Assembly: GCA_963727765.1 (NCBI GenBank)
Contig: CAVSGZ010000013.1
Location: 186,001-250,000 of the forward strand
Origin: FEN-299 sp963727765
GTDB taxonomy: Bacteria > Acidobacteriota > Vicinamibacteria > Vicinamibacterales > Fen-181
Reading direction: 5' to 3'
Length of the DNA: 64,000 nucleotides
Below the pieces are notes generated by a model. It had not been told where the DNA came from. It did not search any database and was given only the letters and a program-made list of their open reading frames with translations. Below, one piece after another: positions 34,578-43,616 of this stretch. Positions within the stretch are counted from its first letter, which is position 1. Every line of letters begins with the position of its first letter. The translations under genes were made by a program, and so were the position numbers.

Positions 34578-36415
34578 CCGGAATCTCCCGCTACGGCCCG
34601 CGCGTGCATCCGACGAGCCGGCAGATCGTCGCGGCGTGCCGGGAGCGAGGAGCGTTCATCGAGGGTCCGCAGGTGGCGGCATTCGAGCAGGCGTTCGCGG
34701 CGCGGCTCGGCGCGCGCCACGCCATCAGCGCGGCGTCGGGCCGGTCGGTGTTCTATTTCATCCTCAAGGCGCTGCAGCTGCCTCCCGGCTCGGAAGTCAT
34801 CTTTCCCGCGCTGACCTTCTGGGCCGTGCCCGAGATGGCCCGTGCCGCCGGCCTCCGCGTGCGTTTCGTCGACATCGACCCCGCCACGTTCTGCATCGAC
34901 CCGGAGGCGTTGAAGCGGGCCGTGACCGAGCAGACACGGGCGGTGGTGCCGACACACCTGTTCGGCCTGCCGTGCGACATGGACGCCGTCCTGGACATCG
35001 CGGGGAGGCACAACCTCGCCGTCGTCGAGGACTGCGCCCACGCGCTGGGGGCCACCTACCGGGGCCGCCCGGTGGGCACCTTCGGCGACGGCGCGCTGTT
35101 CAGCTTCCAGACGCTCGAGCCGCTCAACTGCTATGGCGGCGGGATGGCGGTGGTTCGCGACGGGTCGGTCGCAGGTCGCGTCCGGGAGCAGGTCGACGTT
35201 CTCCCCTGGCCGCACGAGAAGCGGATCGCCAACAAGCTGCTCGCCGGGCGGCTGATGCACGTCTTCACGAGGCCGCGCGTCTTTACGTTCACGGGCTGCC
35301 CGATCTACTGGGCTGCCAGCCTTGCCGGCGCGCAGCCCGACGCCTTCCTCCGCGAGAGGATCCGCCCGCTGACGCCGCTGCCCGACGGCTACCTGGAGCG
35401 GCTCAGCAATGTCCAGGCGGCGCTCGGACTGGCCGGCCTGGACCTGCTCGACGGGTGGACGGCTGCCACGCGTTCCCACGCTCACGCGCTGAGCGTCGCG
35501 CTCGGCGACATCCCGGGCATCCGGGTGCCGGCCGAGCCGGCGGAACGCACGCACGTCTATCACCAGGACCGTCTCGAGGTACCCAGGCGCGCCGAGCTCG
35601 TCCGCCGGTGCATGCGCCGGGGCGTGGACATCGAGATGCTGCACGTCGATGTCTGCCCGACGCTCGGTCTGTTCTCCGCCGAGCGGGCGGCGGCGCCGGC
35701 GGCCGAACGCGCAGCGCGGGCCATCCAGGTGCCGGTGTACGCGTCGCTCACCGACCGCCGGATGCGCCGGGTCACCAGCGTGGTGCGACGTGCGCTCGCC
35801 GCCGTGACGGCGCCCGTCTCGTTGCCTTCGTCGAAGGGGGCCTCGGTCGTGAACCCCGCGCATTGGCCGGGTGGCCTGGCCTACATCGCCGTCTTCATCG
35901 CCGCGGCCGTCGAGGGCGAGTTCGTGTTCGTCACCGCCAGTGTCCTGGTCGGACGAGGGGAATTGCATCCGCTCGGCGTGCTGCTCGCCGGCGCGCTCGG
36001 GGGGTCGGCCGGCGACAACTTCTTCTTCTACGTGCTGCGCGGCCGGCTGCATCGGTGGTTGGAGCGGTTTCCGCGCATCGCGCGGCACCACCGCGCGATC
36101 ACTTCGCGCGTCGAGCGCCATTCGACCGCGATGGTGCTGGCCTGCCGTTTCCTGCCGGGCCTGCGCACCGCCATCCCCGCGGCCTGTGCCTACGCCGGCG
36201 TGAAGCCGCTCAAGTTCAGCAGCCTGAACCTGGTGAGCGCCTTGGCGTGGGCGTCGGCGATCCTGTCCACGGTGGCATGGGGTGGACCGACGGCGATGGC
36301 CTGGATCGGCCTGAAGGGCTGGTGGGGCATCGCCGTGCCGGCCGTCTTGATCGTCGTGTTCTTCCAGTGGCTCGGGCGATCTACTGCACTCCCACCCTCG
36401 GACACCAACGGCTGA
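34571..36415 (+). CDS. Fusion: DegT/DnrJ/EryC1-like aminotransferase fold (no PLP Lys) plus DedA membrane domain
   Basis: 614 aa. Residues ~1-395 have the sugar-aminotransferase fold: GPQVAAFEQAFAARLGARHA, VVEDCAHALGATYRGRPVG, then FSFQTLEPLNCYGGGMAVV. The family's Schiff-base Lys in this last motif is Glu183 (GAG). Residues ~430-605 form a DedA/VTT membrane domain: VEGEFVFVTASVLVGRGELH (quoted in part), GGSAGDNFFFYVLRG, RFLPGLRTAIPAACAYAG. The start overlaps the radical SAM stop. Such a fusion suggests the soluble part acts at the membrane on a lipid-linked substrate, probably not as a standard transaminase. Confidence 0.82.
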   Translation: MLTGISRYGPRVHPTSRQIVAACRERGAFIEGPQVAAFEQAFAARLGARHAISAASGRSVFYFILKALQLPPGSEVIFPALTFWAVPEMARAAGLRVRFVDIDPATFCIDPEALKRAVTEQTRAVVPTHLFGLPCDMDAVLDIAGRHNLAVVEDCAHALGATYRGRPVGTFGDGALFSFQTLEPLNCYGGGMAVVRDGSVAGRVREQVDVLPWPHEKRIANKLLAGRLMHVFTRPRVFTFTGCPIYWAASLAGAQPDAFLRERIRPLTPLPDGYLERLSNVQAALGLAGLDLLDGWTAATRSHAHALSVALGDIPGIRVPAEPAERTHVYHQDRLEVPRRAELVRRCMRRGVDIEMLHVDVCPTLGLFSAERAAAPAAERAARAIQVPVYASLTDRRMRRVTSVVRRALAAVTAPVSLPSSKGASVVNPAHWPGGLAYIAVFIAAAVEGEFVFVTASVLVGRGELHPLGVLLAGALGGSAGDNFFFYVLRGRLHRWLERFPRIARHHRAITSRVERHSTAMVLACRFLPGLRTAIPAACAYAGVKPLKFSSLNLVSALAWASAILSTVAWGGPTAMAWIGLKGWWGIAVPAVLIVVFFQWLGRSTALPPSDTNG

Positions 36416-37040
36416 TCACGCAGGCCGCGCAGCGCGGCCGGATCGGCCGGCAGACGTTCTGTCCCCACGTGACCAGGTAGAGATTGATGTCGGCCCACCA
36501 GCGCCGGTCGGCCACGCGGTAGAGCGCCTGCTCGGTCTGCTCGGGGGTCTTCGTCTTCACCCATCCCAGCCGATTAGAGATCCGGTGGACGTGCGTGTCC
36601 ACGCAAATGTTGTCGCGGCTGGCGAAGGCGAGGATGAGCACGAGGTTGGCCGTCTTCCGGCCGACGCCAGGCAGCGTCAGCAGCCTGTCCATCGTCGACG
36701 GTACCTGCCCGCCGAAGCGCTCGAGAACCAGCCGGCACGTGGCGCGCACGTGCCGCGCCTTGTTGCGATAGAAGCTGACCGGGTAGATCAACTTCTCGAT
36801 CTGCCTCGCCGTCAGGGCGGCCATCGCTGCTGGCGTGTCCGCAACGCCGAAGAGACGCTCGGAGGCGGCGTGTGTCGTCGCGTCCTGTGTGCGCGCGGAG
36901 AGCAGCGTGCTGATGAGGACGTGAAAGGCGTGGCGCTGCCGCGCCACCGCGATCTTCTCGATCGCGGGCAGCTCGTGGTCTTCGATGGCGCGCGACAGCG
37001 CGCGCATCACCTGGGGAATGGGAAGAGTCCTGGACGGCAT
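36381..37040 (-). CDS. nth: Endonuclease III
   Basis: Bifunctional DNA glycosylase/AP lyase for oxidised pyrimidines. 219 aa. Helix-hairpin-helix LPGVGRKTANLVL with the catalytic Lys, VDTHVHRISNRLGW with the catalytic Asp, and a 4Fe-4S motif CRPIRPRCAACVISRWC. Its last 35 bp overlap the 3' end of the convergent DegT-DedA gene. Confidence 0.95.
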   Translation of the reverse strand: MPSRTLPIPQVMRALSRAIEDHELPAIEKIAVARQRHAFHVLISTLLSARTQDATTHAASERLFGVADTPAAMAALTARQIEKLIYPVSFYRNKARHVRATCRLVLERFGGQVPSTMDRLLTLPGVGRKTANLVLILAFASRDNICVDTHVHRISNRLGWVKTKTPEQTEQALYRVADRRWWADINLYLVTWGQNVCRPIRPRCAACVISRWCPRVGVQ

Positions 37041-37059
37041 GTCGATCTCCCGCGGCGGT

Positions 37060-38031
37060 TCACCCGGCGACCGCCGTCAGCGGCTCCCGGCCGTCGAGCA
37101 CGGCCAGGACGTTGTCGACGGCGAGTGCGGCCATCGCGGTGCGCGTCTCGGTGGTCGCGCTGCCCAGGTGCGGAGCCACGATGACGTTGTCGAGCCCGAG
37201 CAGGCCCGGATGCACGCGCGGCTCGTGCTCGTAGACATCGAGCGCGGCGCCGGCAATGAGGCGCTCGCCCAGGGCCCAGGCCAGCGCGTCTTCGTCCACC
37301 ACTGGCCCTCGCGACGTGTTGATCAGGTAGCCGGTTCGCTTCATTCGCGACAGCGCTGTTCGATCGATCAGGTGCCGCGTGTCCGGCGTCAGCGGCACGT
37401 GCAGGGTCACCACGTCCGAGGTGGCCAGCAGGCGGTCGAGCGTCATCATCTCGACGTCAGGCCCCGCCGCCCCGGCCGCTGACGAGACAGCCGGCCGGCC
37501 GAGGGAGCAGGCCGCGACCTTCATGCCGAAGGCCGGCGCGCGAACGGCCACCGCGGAGCCAATCCTCCCGAGGCCGATGATGCCCAGTTGCTTGCCGCCG
37601 AGCTCCATGCCGAGCATGAAGTCGAGGGCCCAGCCCTTCCACGTCCCGCCGCGAACCAACCGCTCCCCTTCAGGAATCCGGCGCGTCACAGCGAGGATGA
37701 GCGCCCAGGTGAACTCGGCCGTCGCCCTGGTGAGCACGTCGGGCGTGTTGGTCACCGGAATGCCGCGTGCGCGGGCGGCGGCCACGTCGATGTTGTCGTA
37801 CCCGACGGCGATGTTCGCGACGATCCTCAAGTCGGCGCCGGCCTCGAGCACCTCGCGATCCACGCGGTCGGTCAGCAGGCACAGCAGCGCCTGCTTGCTC
37901 CGGATGCGCGCCAGCAGCTCGCTTCGGGGAATCGGATCGTCACCCTGGTAGAGATCCACCGAACACGCGGCCTGGAGCCGCGACAGGACCGACGCAGGAA
38001 TGCGGCGGGTGAGCAGGACTGAGGGTTTCAC
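37060..38031 (-). CDS. D-2-hydroxyacid dehydrogenase (glyoxylate/hydroxypyruvate reductase type)
   Basis: 323 aa from a GTG at 38031 that overlaps the upstream stop. NAD(P)-binding LGIIGLGRIGSAVA, catalytic Arg in INTSRGPVVDEDAL, Glu in YEHEP and His in APHLGSATTE are intact. AVGYDNIDVAAARARGIPV is the D-glycerate dehydrogenase signature. The NADH/NADPH preference cannot be told safely. Confidence 0.9.
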   Translation of the reverse strand: MKPSVLLTRRIPASVLSRLQAACSVDLYQGDDPIPRSELLARIRSKQALLCLLTDRVDREVLEAGADLRIVANIAVGYDNIDVAAARARGIPVTNTPDVLTRATAEFTWALILAVTRRIPEGERLVRGGTWKGWALDFMLGMELGGKQLGIIGLGRIGSAVAVRAPAFGMKVAACSLGRPAVSSAAGAAGPDVEMMTLDRLLATSDVVTLHVPLTPDTRHLIDRTALSRMKRTGYLINTSRGPVVDEDALAWALGERLIAGAALDVYEHEPRVHPGLLGLDNVIVAPHLGSATTETRTAMAALAVDNVLAVLDGREPLTAVAG

Positions 38032-38297
38032 GAGCGGGCCTTGTAGGCGTCCCGGCACTTCTCCGAGCAGAAGTAGCGGATGCCCCCTCGCTCGGCGAGG
38101 GTGATCGCGTGCTCTGGAGGAAGAAACGTGCCGCACACCGGATCGCGGACCATCTGGACGCCGCGGTCGGGAGGGCCGCTCCGGCGGCCAACCGGCCGCG
38201 AGATCCCGTCGACCACGCCAGCCAGCACCCGCCAGAATGCCCGGACAACCAGCATCACCAGCACGAACAGGAGAACGAGGCGCAGGAGGATGCCCAT
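38028..38297 (-). CDS. Small membrane protein with YHS/TRASH-like metal-binding domain
   Basis: 89 aa. One N-terminal membrane helix (LRLVLLFVLVMLVVRAFW), then a short linker and VRDPVCGTFLPPEHAITL followed by IRYFCSEKCRDAYKAR. The DPVCG and FCSxKC pattern is that of YHS/TRASH metal-sensing or metal-handling domains. Its stop overlaps the dehydrogenase GTG (GTGA). Confidence 0.75.
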   Translation of the reverse strand: MGILLRLVLLFVLVMLVVRAFWRVLAGVVDGISRPVGRRSGPPDRGVQMVRDPVCGTFLPPEHAITLAERGGIRYFCSEKCRDAYKARS

Positions 38298-38317
38298 GGA
38301 CGGAAAGGGGAACGCGA

Positions 38318-38950
38318 CTACTTGCCGGGCGGCGGCGGCGAACCGCCACCCATGTCCGGATGCGCCGAGCGCAGGCCGTCGAGTGCCTTCCTCGCCACGT
38401 CCGCTTCCGGCGAAGCCGGGGCCACTGCGATCAGCTTCTCCCACGACGCAGCCGCGCCCGTCAGGTCCTGCTTGCCAAACGCGAGCACGACCCCCTGGTT
38501 GAGCAGCGTCTTGGCGTGCCTGGGGTCCACTTTCAGCGACTCGGCGAACTGCTGGAGCGCCCGGTCAGGCTGGTTCATGTAATACAAGGCCACGCCAAGG
38601 TCGGTGCTGACGTCGGGGCTCTTCGGATCGAGCTTGAGCGCTTCCTGGTACCAGGAGATCGCCTCGGGATACCTCTCGGCATCGAAGTACAGATTGCCGA
38701 GGTCGACGCGGACGGCCGCATCCGCGGGGTTCTTCTCGGCATTCGCGCGCAGGGCCTGCGCCTGCGCCTCATCGAGGGGGCGCGCGGCCTGGCCTGTCAT
38801 GGGCGCGGGGGTGGCGGCGGCCGGTTGAGCGACGGCGGCCGCGGCGGCGACGGCCCGCGGCGGCCCCGCCTGCTGTGTCCCGATGATCCAGCCGACGAGC
38901 AGACCGAAGAACGCGCCGGCAATGCCGAAGACGATCGATTCAGGTTTCAT
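38318..38950 (-). CDS. Membrane-anchored TPR protein
   Basis: 210 aa. An N-terminal helix (IVFGIAGAFFGLLVGWIIG), an Ala/Pro-rich spacer, and at least three tetratricopeptide repeats: AAVRVDLGNLYFDAERYPEA, DVSTDLGVALYYMNQPDRAL, HAKTLLNQGVVLAFGKQDL. A Gly/Pro tail ends the protein. Probably a periplasmic scaffold; partner unknown. Confidence 0.82.
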   Translation of the reverse strand: MKPESIVFGIAGAFFGLLVGWIIGTQQAGPPRAVAAAAAVAQPAAATPAPMTGQAARPLDEAQAQALRANAEKNPADAAVRVDLGNLYFDAERYPEAISWYQEALKLDPKSPDVSTDLGVALYYMNQPDRALQQFAESLKVDPRHAKTLLNQGVVLAFGKQDLTGAAASWEKLIAVAPASPEADVARKALDGLRSAHPDMGGGSPPPPGK

Positions 38951-38973
38951 GCGTGTCCAGGGGATTCACTCGA

Positions 38974-39687
38974 TCATAGCAGCGTGCGTCGGAACCAGTC
39001 CACCAGCGACGGCGTCAGGTCGGGCTGCCGGCCGAGCATGACGGTCCCGTGTCCTGCACCGTTCAGGATCCGGAGGTCGCGAACGCCGGCTCCCGCCCCG
39101 GTCAACTTCCGGGCCGACGTGGTCGCGTAGTTGTCCTCCTGGCTGGCCACGAGCAGCGCCGGCCTCTCGCCGTATTTGTTCATCGCCGCCTCCGGGCGCA
39201 GCCCCCGGTAGTCGAGGCCGGGCGACAGCAACGCCAGCGACCGCACGGCCGGGTCGCCCGCGGCGAAGAGAATTGCCAAGTTGGCGCCGATCGACGCCCC
39301 GGCGATGCCAATCCGGTTCGGGATCACTTCGCGGCGCGTGGCCAGAAACGCTCTTGCCGCCTTCACGTCGGCCACCATCCTCGTCAGGTCGTTGAGGTCG
39401 GTTCCCTCCGGCAGCGGTCCGGAGGCACCGTGACCGCGAAGGTCGATGGCCAAGGCTACGAACCCGGCGTCGGCCAGCCGGCTGGCAACAGGCTGCCAGT
39501 CCTCGCGGCTCCGGCTGAGCGCATGCAGCAGGATCACGGCCGGGCCTGGCCGCGCGGGCAAGTACAGCGACCCGACAATCGTCACGCCGTCATCGGTGTG
39601 AAACGTGACCTCCTGCACCTGGGCGGCCCGCGTCGGTGCCGCTGCCAGTGCCAGGAGCCAGACGACCAGGAGGGCCCTGCGGATCAC
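38974..39687 (-). CDS. Secreted alpha/beta hydrolase
   Basis: 237 aa with a signal peptide ending near TRAA and a GTG start at 39687 overlapping the pdxJ stop (GTGA). Hydrolase fold markers: VILLHALSRSREDW, LRGHGASGP, nucleophile elbow IAGASIGANLAI, Asp region SQEDNYATT, and the His in NGAGHGTVML. It resembles dienelactone-hydrolase-like esterases; substrate unknown. Confidence 0.85.
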   Translation of the reverse strand: MIRRALLVVWLLALAAAPTRAAQVQEVTFHTDDGVTIVGSLYLPARPGPAVILLHALSRSREDWQPVASRLADAGFVALAIDLRGHGASGPLPEGTDLNDLTRMVADVKAARAFLATRREVIPNRIGIAGASIGANLAILFAAGDPAVRSLALLSPGLDYRGLRPEAAMNKYGERPALLVASQEDNYATTSARKLTGAGAGVRDLRILNGAGHGTVMLGRQPDLTPSLVDWFRRTLL

Positions 39688-40397
39688 CGCGCCTCCAGCA
39701 GCGCGACCATTTCGCGCACGGCGCGCTCGAGCCCGACCAGCGCGGCCCGGGCGATGATGCTGTGCCCGATGTTCAGCTCGACAATCTCCTCGACATCCAC
39801 AATCGGGCGCACGTTGACGTAGGTCAGGCCGTGCCCGGCGAGCACCTCGAGCCCCCGGTCCGCGGCGGCGGCGGCGGCCTGGCGGACGGCGGCGAGGCGG
39901 GCGGGGCGAGCGGCGGCGGACGCATCGGAGTAGCCGCCCGTGTTGATCTCGATCGCCTCGGCCCCGATCTCGCGCGAGGCCTTGACCTGCGCCGCGTCCG
40001 GATCGATGAAGATGCTCACGTGGATACCGGCCGCCCGCAGCTTCTTCACGGCGCCCGCCACCGTCCGGCGGTTGACGACGACGTCGAGGCCGCCCTGGGT
40101 GGTGAGCTCGTGCGGTTGCTCGGGAACAAGCGTGACCTGGTCCGGTTTGACGCGCGCGGCAATCGCCGCCATCTCGGAGGTCGCGGCCATCTCGATGTTG
40201 AGCTTGGTCGAGATCACCTGCCGCAGCAGCTCGACGTCGCGCTCCTTGATGTGGCGACGGTCGCCGCGCAGGTGCACGGTGATGCCCTGCGCCCCGGCCA
40301 GCTCGGCCAGCAGTGCCGCCGCGACGGGCTCGGGCTCGCGCGCCTTGCGCGCCTCGCGGATCGTGGCGATGTGATCGATGTTCACGCCAAGTCGCAT
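39684..40397 (-). CDS. pdxJ: Pyridoxine 5'-phosphate synthase
   Basis: Final ring-closing step of the DXP-dependent vitamin B6 pathway. 237 aa barrel. LGVNIDHIATIREARK at the N-terminus, ITVHLRGDRRHIKERDV, EQPHELTTQGGLDV and HGLTYVNVRPI are diagnostic. It follows glmM after a 125-bp gap and uses DXP, the substrate of Dxr elsewhere in the window. Confidence 0.97.
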   Translation of the reverse strand: MRLGVNIDHIATIREARKAREPEPVAAALLAELAGAQGITVHLRGDRRHIKERDVELLRQVISTKLNIEMAATSEMAAIAARVKPDQVTLVPEQPHELTTQGGLDVVVNRRTVAGAVKKLRAAGIHVSIFIDPDAAQVKASREIGAEAIEINTGGYSDASAAARPARLAAVRQAAAAAADRGLEVLAGHGLTYVNVRPIVDVEEIVELNIGHSIIARAALVGLERAVREMVALLEAR

Positions 40398-40416
40398 CAG
40401 TCCTCTCCTACCGCTT

Positions 40417-40486
40417 CCGCCTTCGCCCGCCGCTGAGATCCTGGCGAGCCATGGCGGACCCGCCGAGGCGCTTCGCGCGAAGGCGG
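40417..40486. repeat. Inverted repeat in the glmM-pdxJ gap
   Basis: CCGCCTTCGC (40417-40426) pairs with GCGAAGGCGG (40477-40486), enclosing a GC-rich loop that includes CCGCCGAGGCGCTTCGCG. It looks like a dispersed palindromic element and could attenuate transcription between glmM and pdxJ. Confidence 0.45.
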
Positions 40487-40522
40487 GCAGGGCTCAAGGC
40501 TTCAGTCCGTCCTGTCACCGCG

Positions 40523-41863
40523 TCACCCGAGGTGCGTTCGCACCTCGGCCGCAATCTGCTCCGCCCACGCTCGGATCTCGTCCTGGTCCCGTCCCTCGAG
40601 CATGATCCGGAGCAGCGGCTCGGTCCCCGAGTAGCGCACGAGCAGCCGGCCGTTGCCGCCGAGCTTCCGCTCGACGTCGGCGCAGGCCGCCGCCACGGCC
40701 GGCAGCTCGCGCCAGTCCCGCCTCTCCCTCACGCGGACGTTCACGAGAATCTGGGGATAGGTGGTGAGCTCGGAGGCGAGGTCCTCGAGCTCGCGCCCGG
40801 TGGCGGCCATCACCTGCAGCACGTTGAGCGCGGTGACCAGCCCGTCGCCGGTGAAGAGGAACTCCGAGAAGATGATGTGCCCCGACTGCTCGCCGCCGAG
40901 CACGAGGTCCCGCTTGATCATCTCCTCCATCACGTACTTGTCGCCGACCGGGCAGCGCACGAGATCGATGCCGCTCTCGCGCAGCGCGATCTCGAGCCCG
41001 ATGTTGCTCATCACGGTCGCGACAATCGCGCTGCTCCGCAGCCGCCCGGTTGCCTGCAGGTGCCGCGCGGCGAGCAGCATGATCGCGTCCCCGTCGACCA
41101 CGCGCCCGCGGTGGCTCACGAAGATCGCGCGGTCGCCGTCGCCGTCGAACGCGATGCCCAGCCGGCATCCCCGCTCGACCACGACTTCGGCCAGGCGCGC
41201 GGGGCTCGTGGACCCGCAGCCCAGGTTGATGTTCCGCCCGTCGGGCTCGCAGGACAGCGGCACGACGTCGAATCCCAGGCCTTCGAGCATCCGTGGCGCG
41301 AGCGCCGATGTGGCGCCGTTGGCGCAGTCGACGGCCACGCGCAGGCCTTCGAGCGCGCCCGCGTCGGGGATGGCCGTCCGCGCGTGCGCCAGGTAGGGCC
41401 CGCTGAAGTCGTCCTCCTCGAGCGGCCCCGCCTCGCCGGCGGCGGCCGACCACGAGGAGTCGGCCACTGCCCGCTCGATCTCCTGCTCGAGGCGCTCGGT
41501 GAATTTCTCGCCGGCGCCCGAGAAGACCTTGATGCCGTTGTCCTCGAACGGGTTGTGCGAGGCGGAAATGACGACGCCCGCGTCGAACCGGTTCTCGCGC
41601 GTCAGATAGGCGATGGCCGGGGTCGAGATGACGCCGGCGCAGGCGACCGATCCGCCGGCGCCCCTTGCGCCGTGAGCCAGCTCGCGGCCAATCCACTCGC
41701 CCGACTCGCGCGTGTCGCGCCCGATGAGCAGGCGGTGCGTGTCGGACGCGCGCGGCAGGGCACGCACGAGCGCGGCCCCCAGCCGTCGCACGGTAGGCGG
41801 ATCGAGCGGCGGCGAACCGGCGTGCCCGCGCACGCCATCTGTCCCGAAGAGTCGTTCGGCCAT
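40523..41863 (-). CDS. glmM: Phosphoglucosamine mutase
   Basis: Interconverts glucosamine-6-P and glucosamine-1-P for UDP-GlcNAc synthesis. 446 aa. FGTDGVRG start, phosphoserine loop GVVISASHNPFEDNGIK, metal loop FDGDGDRAIF, sugar-binding GGEQSGHII and phosphate-binding RYSGTEPLLRIM. Downstream of cdaA and ybbR, the same arrangement as in Firmicutes, where GlmM binds and inhibits CdaA. Confidence 0.97.
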   Translation of the reverse strand: MAERLFGTDGVRGHAGSPPLDPPTVRRLGAALVRALPRASDTHRLLIGRDTRESGEWIGRELAHGARGAGGSVACAGVISTPAIAYLTRENRFDAGVVISASHNPFEDNGIKVFSGAGEKFTERLEQEIERAVADSSWSAAAGEAGPLEEDDFSGPYLAHARTAIPDAGALEGLRVAVDCANGATSALAPRMLEGLGFDVVPLSCEPDGRNINLGCGSTSPARLAEVVVERGCRLGIAFDGDGDRAIFVSHRGRVVDGDAIMLLAARHLQATGRLRSSAIVATVMSNIGLEIALRESGIDLVRCPVGDKYVMEEMIKRDLVLGGEQSGHIIFSEFLFTGDGLVTALNVLQVMAATGRELEDLASELTTYPQILVNVRVRERRDWRELPAVAAACADVERKLGGNGRLLVRYSGTEPLLRIMLEGRDQDEIRAWAEQIAAEVRTHLG

Positions 41864-41889
41864 GAGTGTCGGAACCCGGTGGCGTGATG

Positions 41890-42804
41890 TTACCTGATCC
41901 TCACGTGCACGGTGGCTGGCTCGATCCTGAGCACCTCGAAGTCGGGCGGCGGATCCACCCGAACCGTCAGATTGTACCGGCCCGGTCCGAGGCCGGCAAG
42001 GTCGACGAACGCCGTAATCGAGTCGGGACGCAGCGCGTCGAGGACGTCCTTCGCGCCGCGGGCCGTGACCGTGACGCCGGCAGGAAGGGCCTCGGCCGAC
42101 AGGCCGTGTCCCATGTTGCGCATATGCACCGGCACCGGCGTCACCTGGCGCTCGACCGGGGTGGGTTGGATCTGGACCGTCACGTCGGCTTTGCCGGGCG
42201 ACGCAAGACGCAGGCTGGGGTCGGACAGCCCGACGGCGACCGACTCGTGCACCAGTTGCCGCGCCCCGAGCACCGAGATCGGCTCGGTGTTGGCCTCCTT
42301 GAGGCGCAGGACGGCGCTCTCCGGGCCAGCGACCTCGACCGTGTCCGGGCGAACAGTCACTGGACCGACGACGTAGCCGGGGGCGGGGTCCCCTTCGACG
42401 ACCGGCACGACGGGCACCTGCCGCACCAGCGTCGGCTCGAACCTGAGGGAGATGATGGCCGGCGTGAGGTCGACGACCTCGACGCCAAACGGCGCACGCA
42501 CTTGGGACCGGGTCATGTGAAAGAAGCGACGGCCCGGCCGCGCGCCGGACAGGTCGATCTCGGCGATCACCTCGGTGGGCGACAGCTGCCCGAGCAGCCC
42601 CGAGGCGCCACGGACCCGCACTTCAATCGTCGACGGCGGGTCCTCGACCAGCTCGAGCGTCGGCGGGCGGTTGCGGAGCTCGAGCGGCACGCGCAGGCTG
42701 CGCTCGACGGTCTGCTCGCCGGCCAGCGTGAACCAGAGGCCGAGCGCCACGGCGACCGATAGGACCTTCAAGCCGAAATGGCGGAACGGGTGGTAGGCCA
42801 TCAC
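41890..42804 (-). CDS. cdaR: YbbR-domain protein (CdaR-like)
   Basis: 304 aa: one N-terminal membrane helix (VLSVAVALGLWFTLAG) and repeated YbbR domains, each starting with a segment like VPLELRNRPPTLELVEDPPS, VPVVPVVEGDPAPGYVVGPV and VTPVPVHMRNMGHG. CdaR modulates CdaA at the membrane. Start GTG 42804 overlaps the cdaA stop; the ATG at 42801 is equally possible. Confidence 0.88.
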   Translation of the reverse strand: MMAYHPFRHFGLKVLSVAVALGLWFTLAGEQTVERSLRVPLELRNRPPTLELVEDPPSTIEVRVRGASGLLGQLSPTEVIAEIDLSGARPGRRFFHMTRSQVRAPFGVEVVDLTPAIISLRFEPTLVRQVPVVPVVEGDPAPGYVVGPVTVRPDTVEVAGPESAVLRLKEANTEPISVLGARQLVHESVAVGLSDPSLRLASPGKADVTVQIQPTPVERQVTPVPVHMRNMGHGLSAEALPAGVTVTARGAKDVLDALRPDSITAFVDLAGLGPGRYNLTVRVDPPPDFEVLRIEPATVHVRIR

Positions 42805-43616
42805 TCGTCAACCGGGCGCGACAACTCGCGCGATTCCCGCCGCGGCGTGGTCAGCAGCTCGCGGAGCCGCTGGCGGAGCGTGTCGGTCGTCAGGCCGCTG
42901 TCGATGCCCCCTTCGAGCGCGAGCGAGATCCGCCCGGTCTCCTCCGACACGATTACCGTCACCGCGTCGGTTTCCTCGGTGAGCCCGATCGCCGCCCGAT
43001 GGCGCGTGCCGAAGTCCTTGCTGACGCGCGGATTCACCGTCAGCGGCAGGAAGCAGGCCGCGGCGGCCACCCGATCGCCCTGGATGATCACGGCCCCGTC
43101 GTGCAGCGGCGTCCCCGGGCGGAAGATCGTAACGAGCAGGTCGTTGGTGACGGTCGCGTCGAGCGGGATGCCCCCCTCGATGTAGTTGCGCAGCCCGATG
43201 CTCCGCTCGATGGCGACGATGGCGCCCACTCGCTGGCTGGACAAAATCCCGGCCGCCACGACGACTTCCTCGATCATCTCCTCGGCCCGCTCGGTCCGCG
43301 TGAAGAACGCGCCGAACGGGGTGCGCCCGAAGTGAGCCAGCGCCCGGCGGATGTCGGACTGGAACAGCACGATCAGGGCGAACACCAGGTAGCCCACGAT
43401 GTTGCGGATGATCCAGTTGACCGCCTGCAGGTGGGCCCACCGCGACACGTAGAACAGCAGCACGAGCAGGCCCGCGCCAACGCCCATCTGCACGGCGCGC
43501 GTCCCGCGGACCAGCGTGAGGATCTCGTAGATCGCGACCGACACGATGAGCACATCGATGAGATCCCTCCAGCCAAAATGGCTGAGCACGGAGAGGAGGG
43601 AATCGACAACGGTCAC
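42801..43616 (-). CDS. cdaA: Diadenylate cyclase CdaA
   Basis: Makes c-di-AMP from ATP. 271 aa from GTG 43616 overlapping the folP stop. Three N-terminal helices (WRDLIDVLIVSVAIYEIL; VGAGLLVLLFYV; a third near IIRNIVGYLVFALIVLF) and a DAC domain with PLHDGAVIIQGD and GTRHRAAIGLTEETDA, i.e. both DGA and RHR motifs. Genes for CdaR and GlmM follow, so this is the complete cda-glm module. Confidence 0.96.
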   Translation of the reverse strand: MTVVDSLLSVLSHFGWRDLIDVLIVSVAIYEILTLVRGTRAVQMGVGAGLLVLLFYVSRWAHLQAVNWIIRNIVGYLVFALIVLFQSDIRRALAHFGRTPFGAFFTRTERAEEMIEEVVVAAGILSSQRVGAIVAIERSIGLRNYIEGGIPLDATVTNDLLVTIFRPGTPLHDGAVIIQGDRVAAAACFLPLTVNPRVSKDFGTRHRAAIGLTEETDAVTVIVSEETGRISLALEGGIDSGLTTDTLRQRLRELLTTPRRESRELSRPVDE

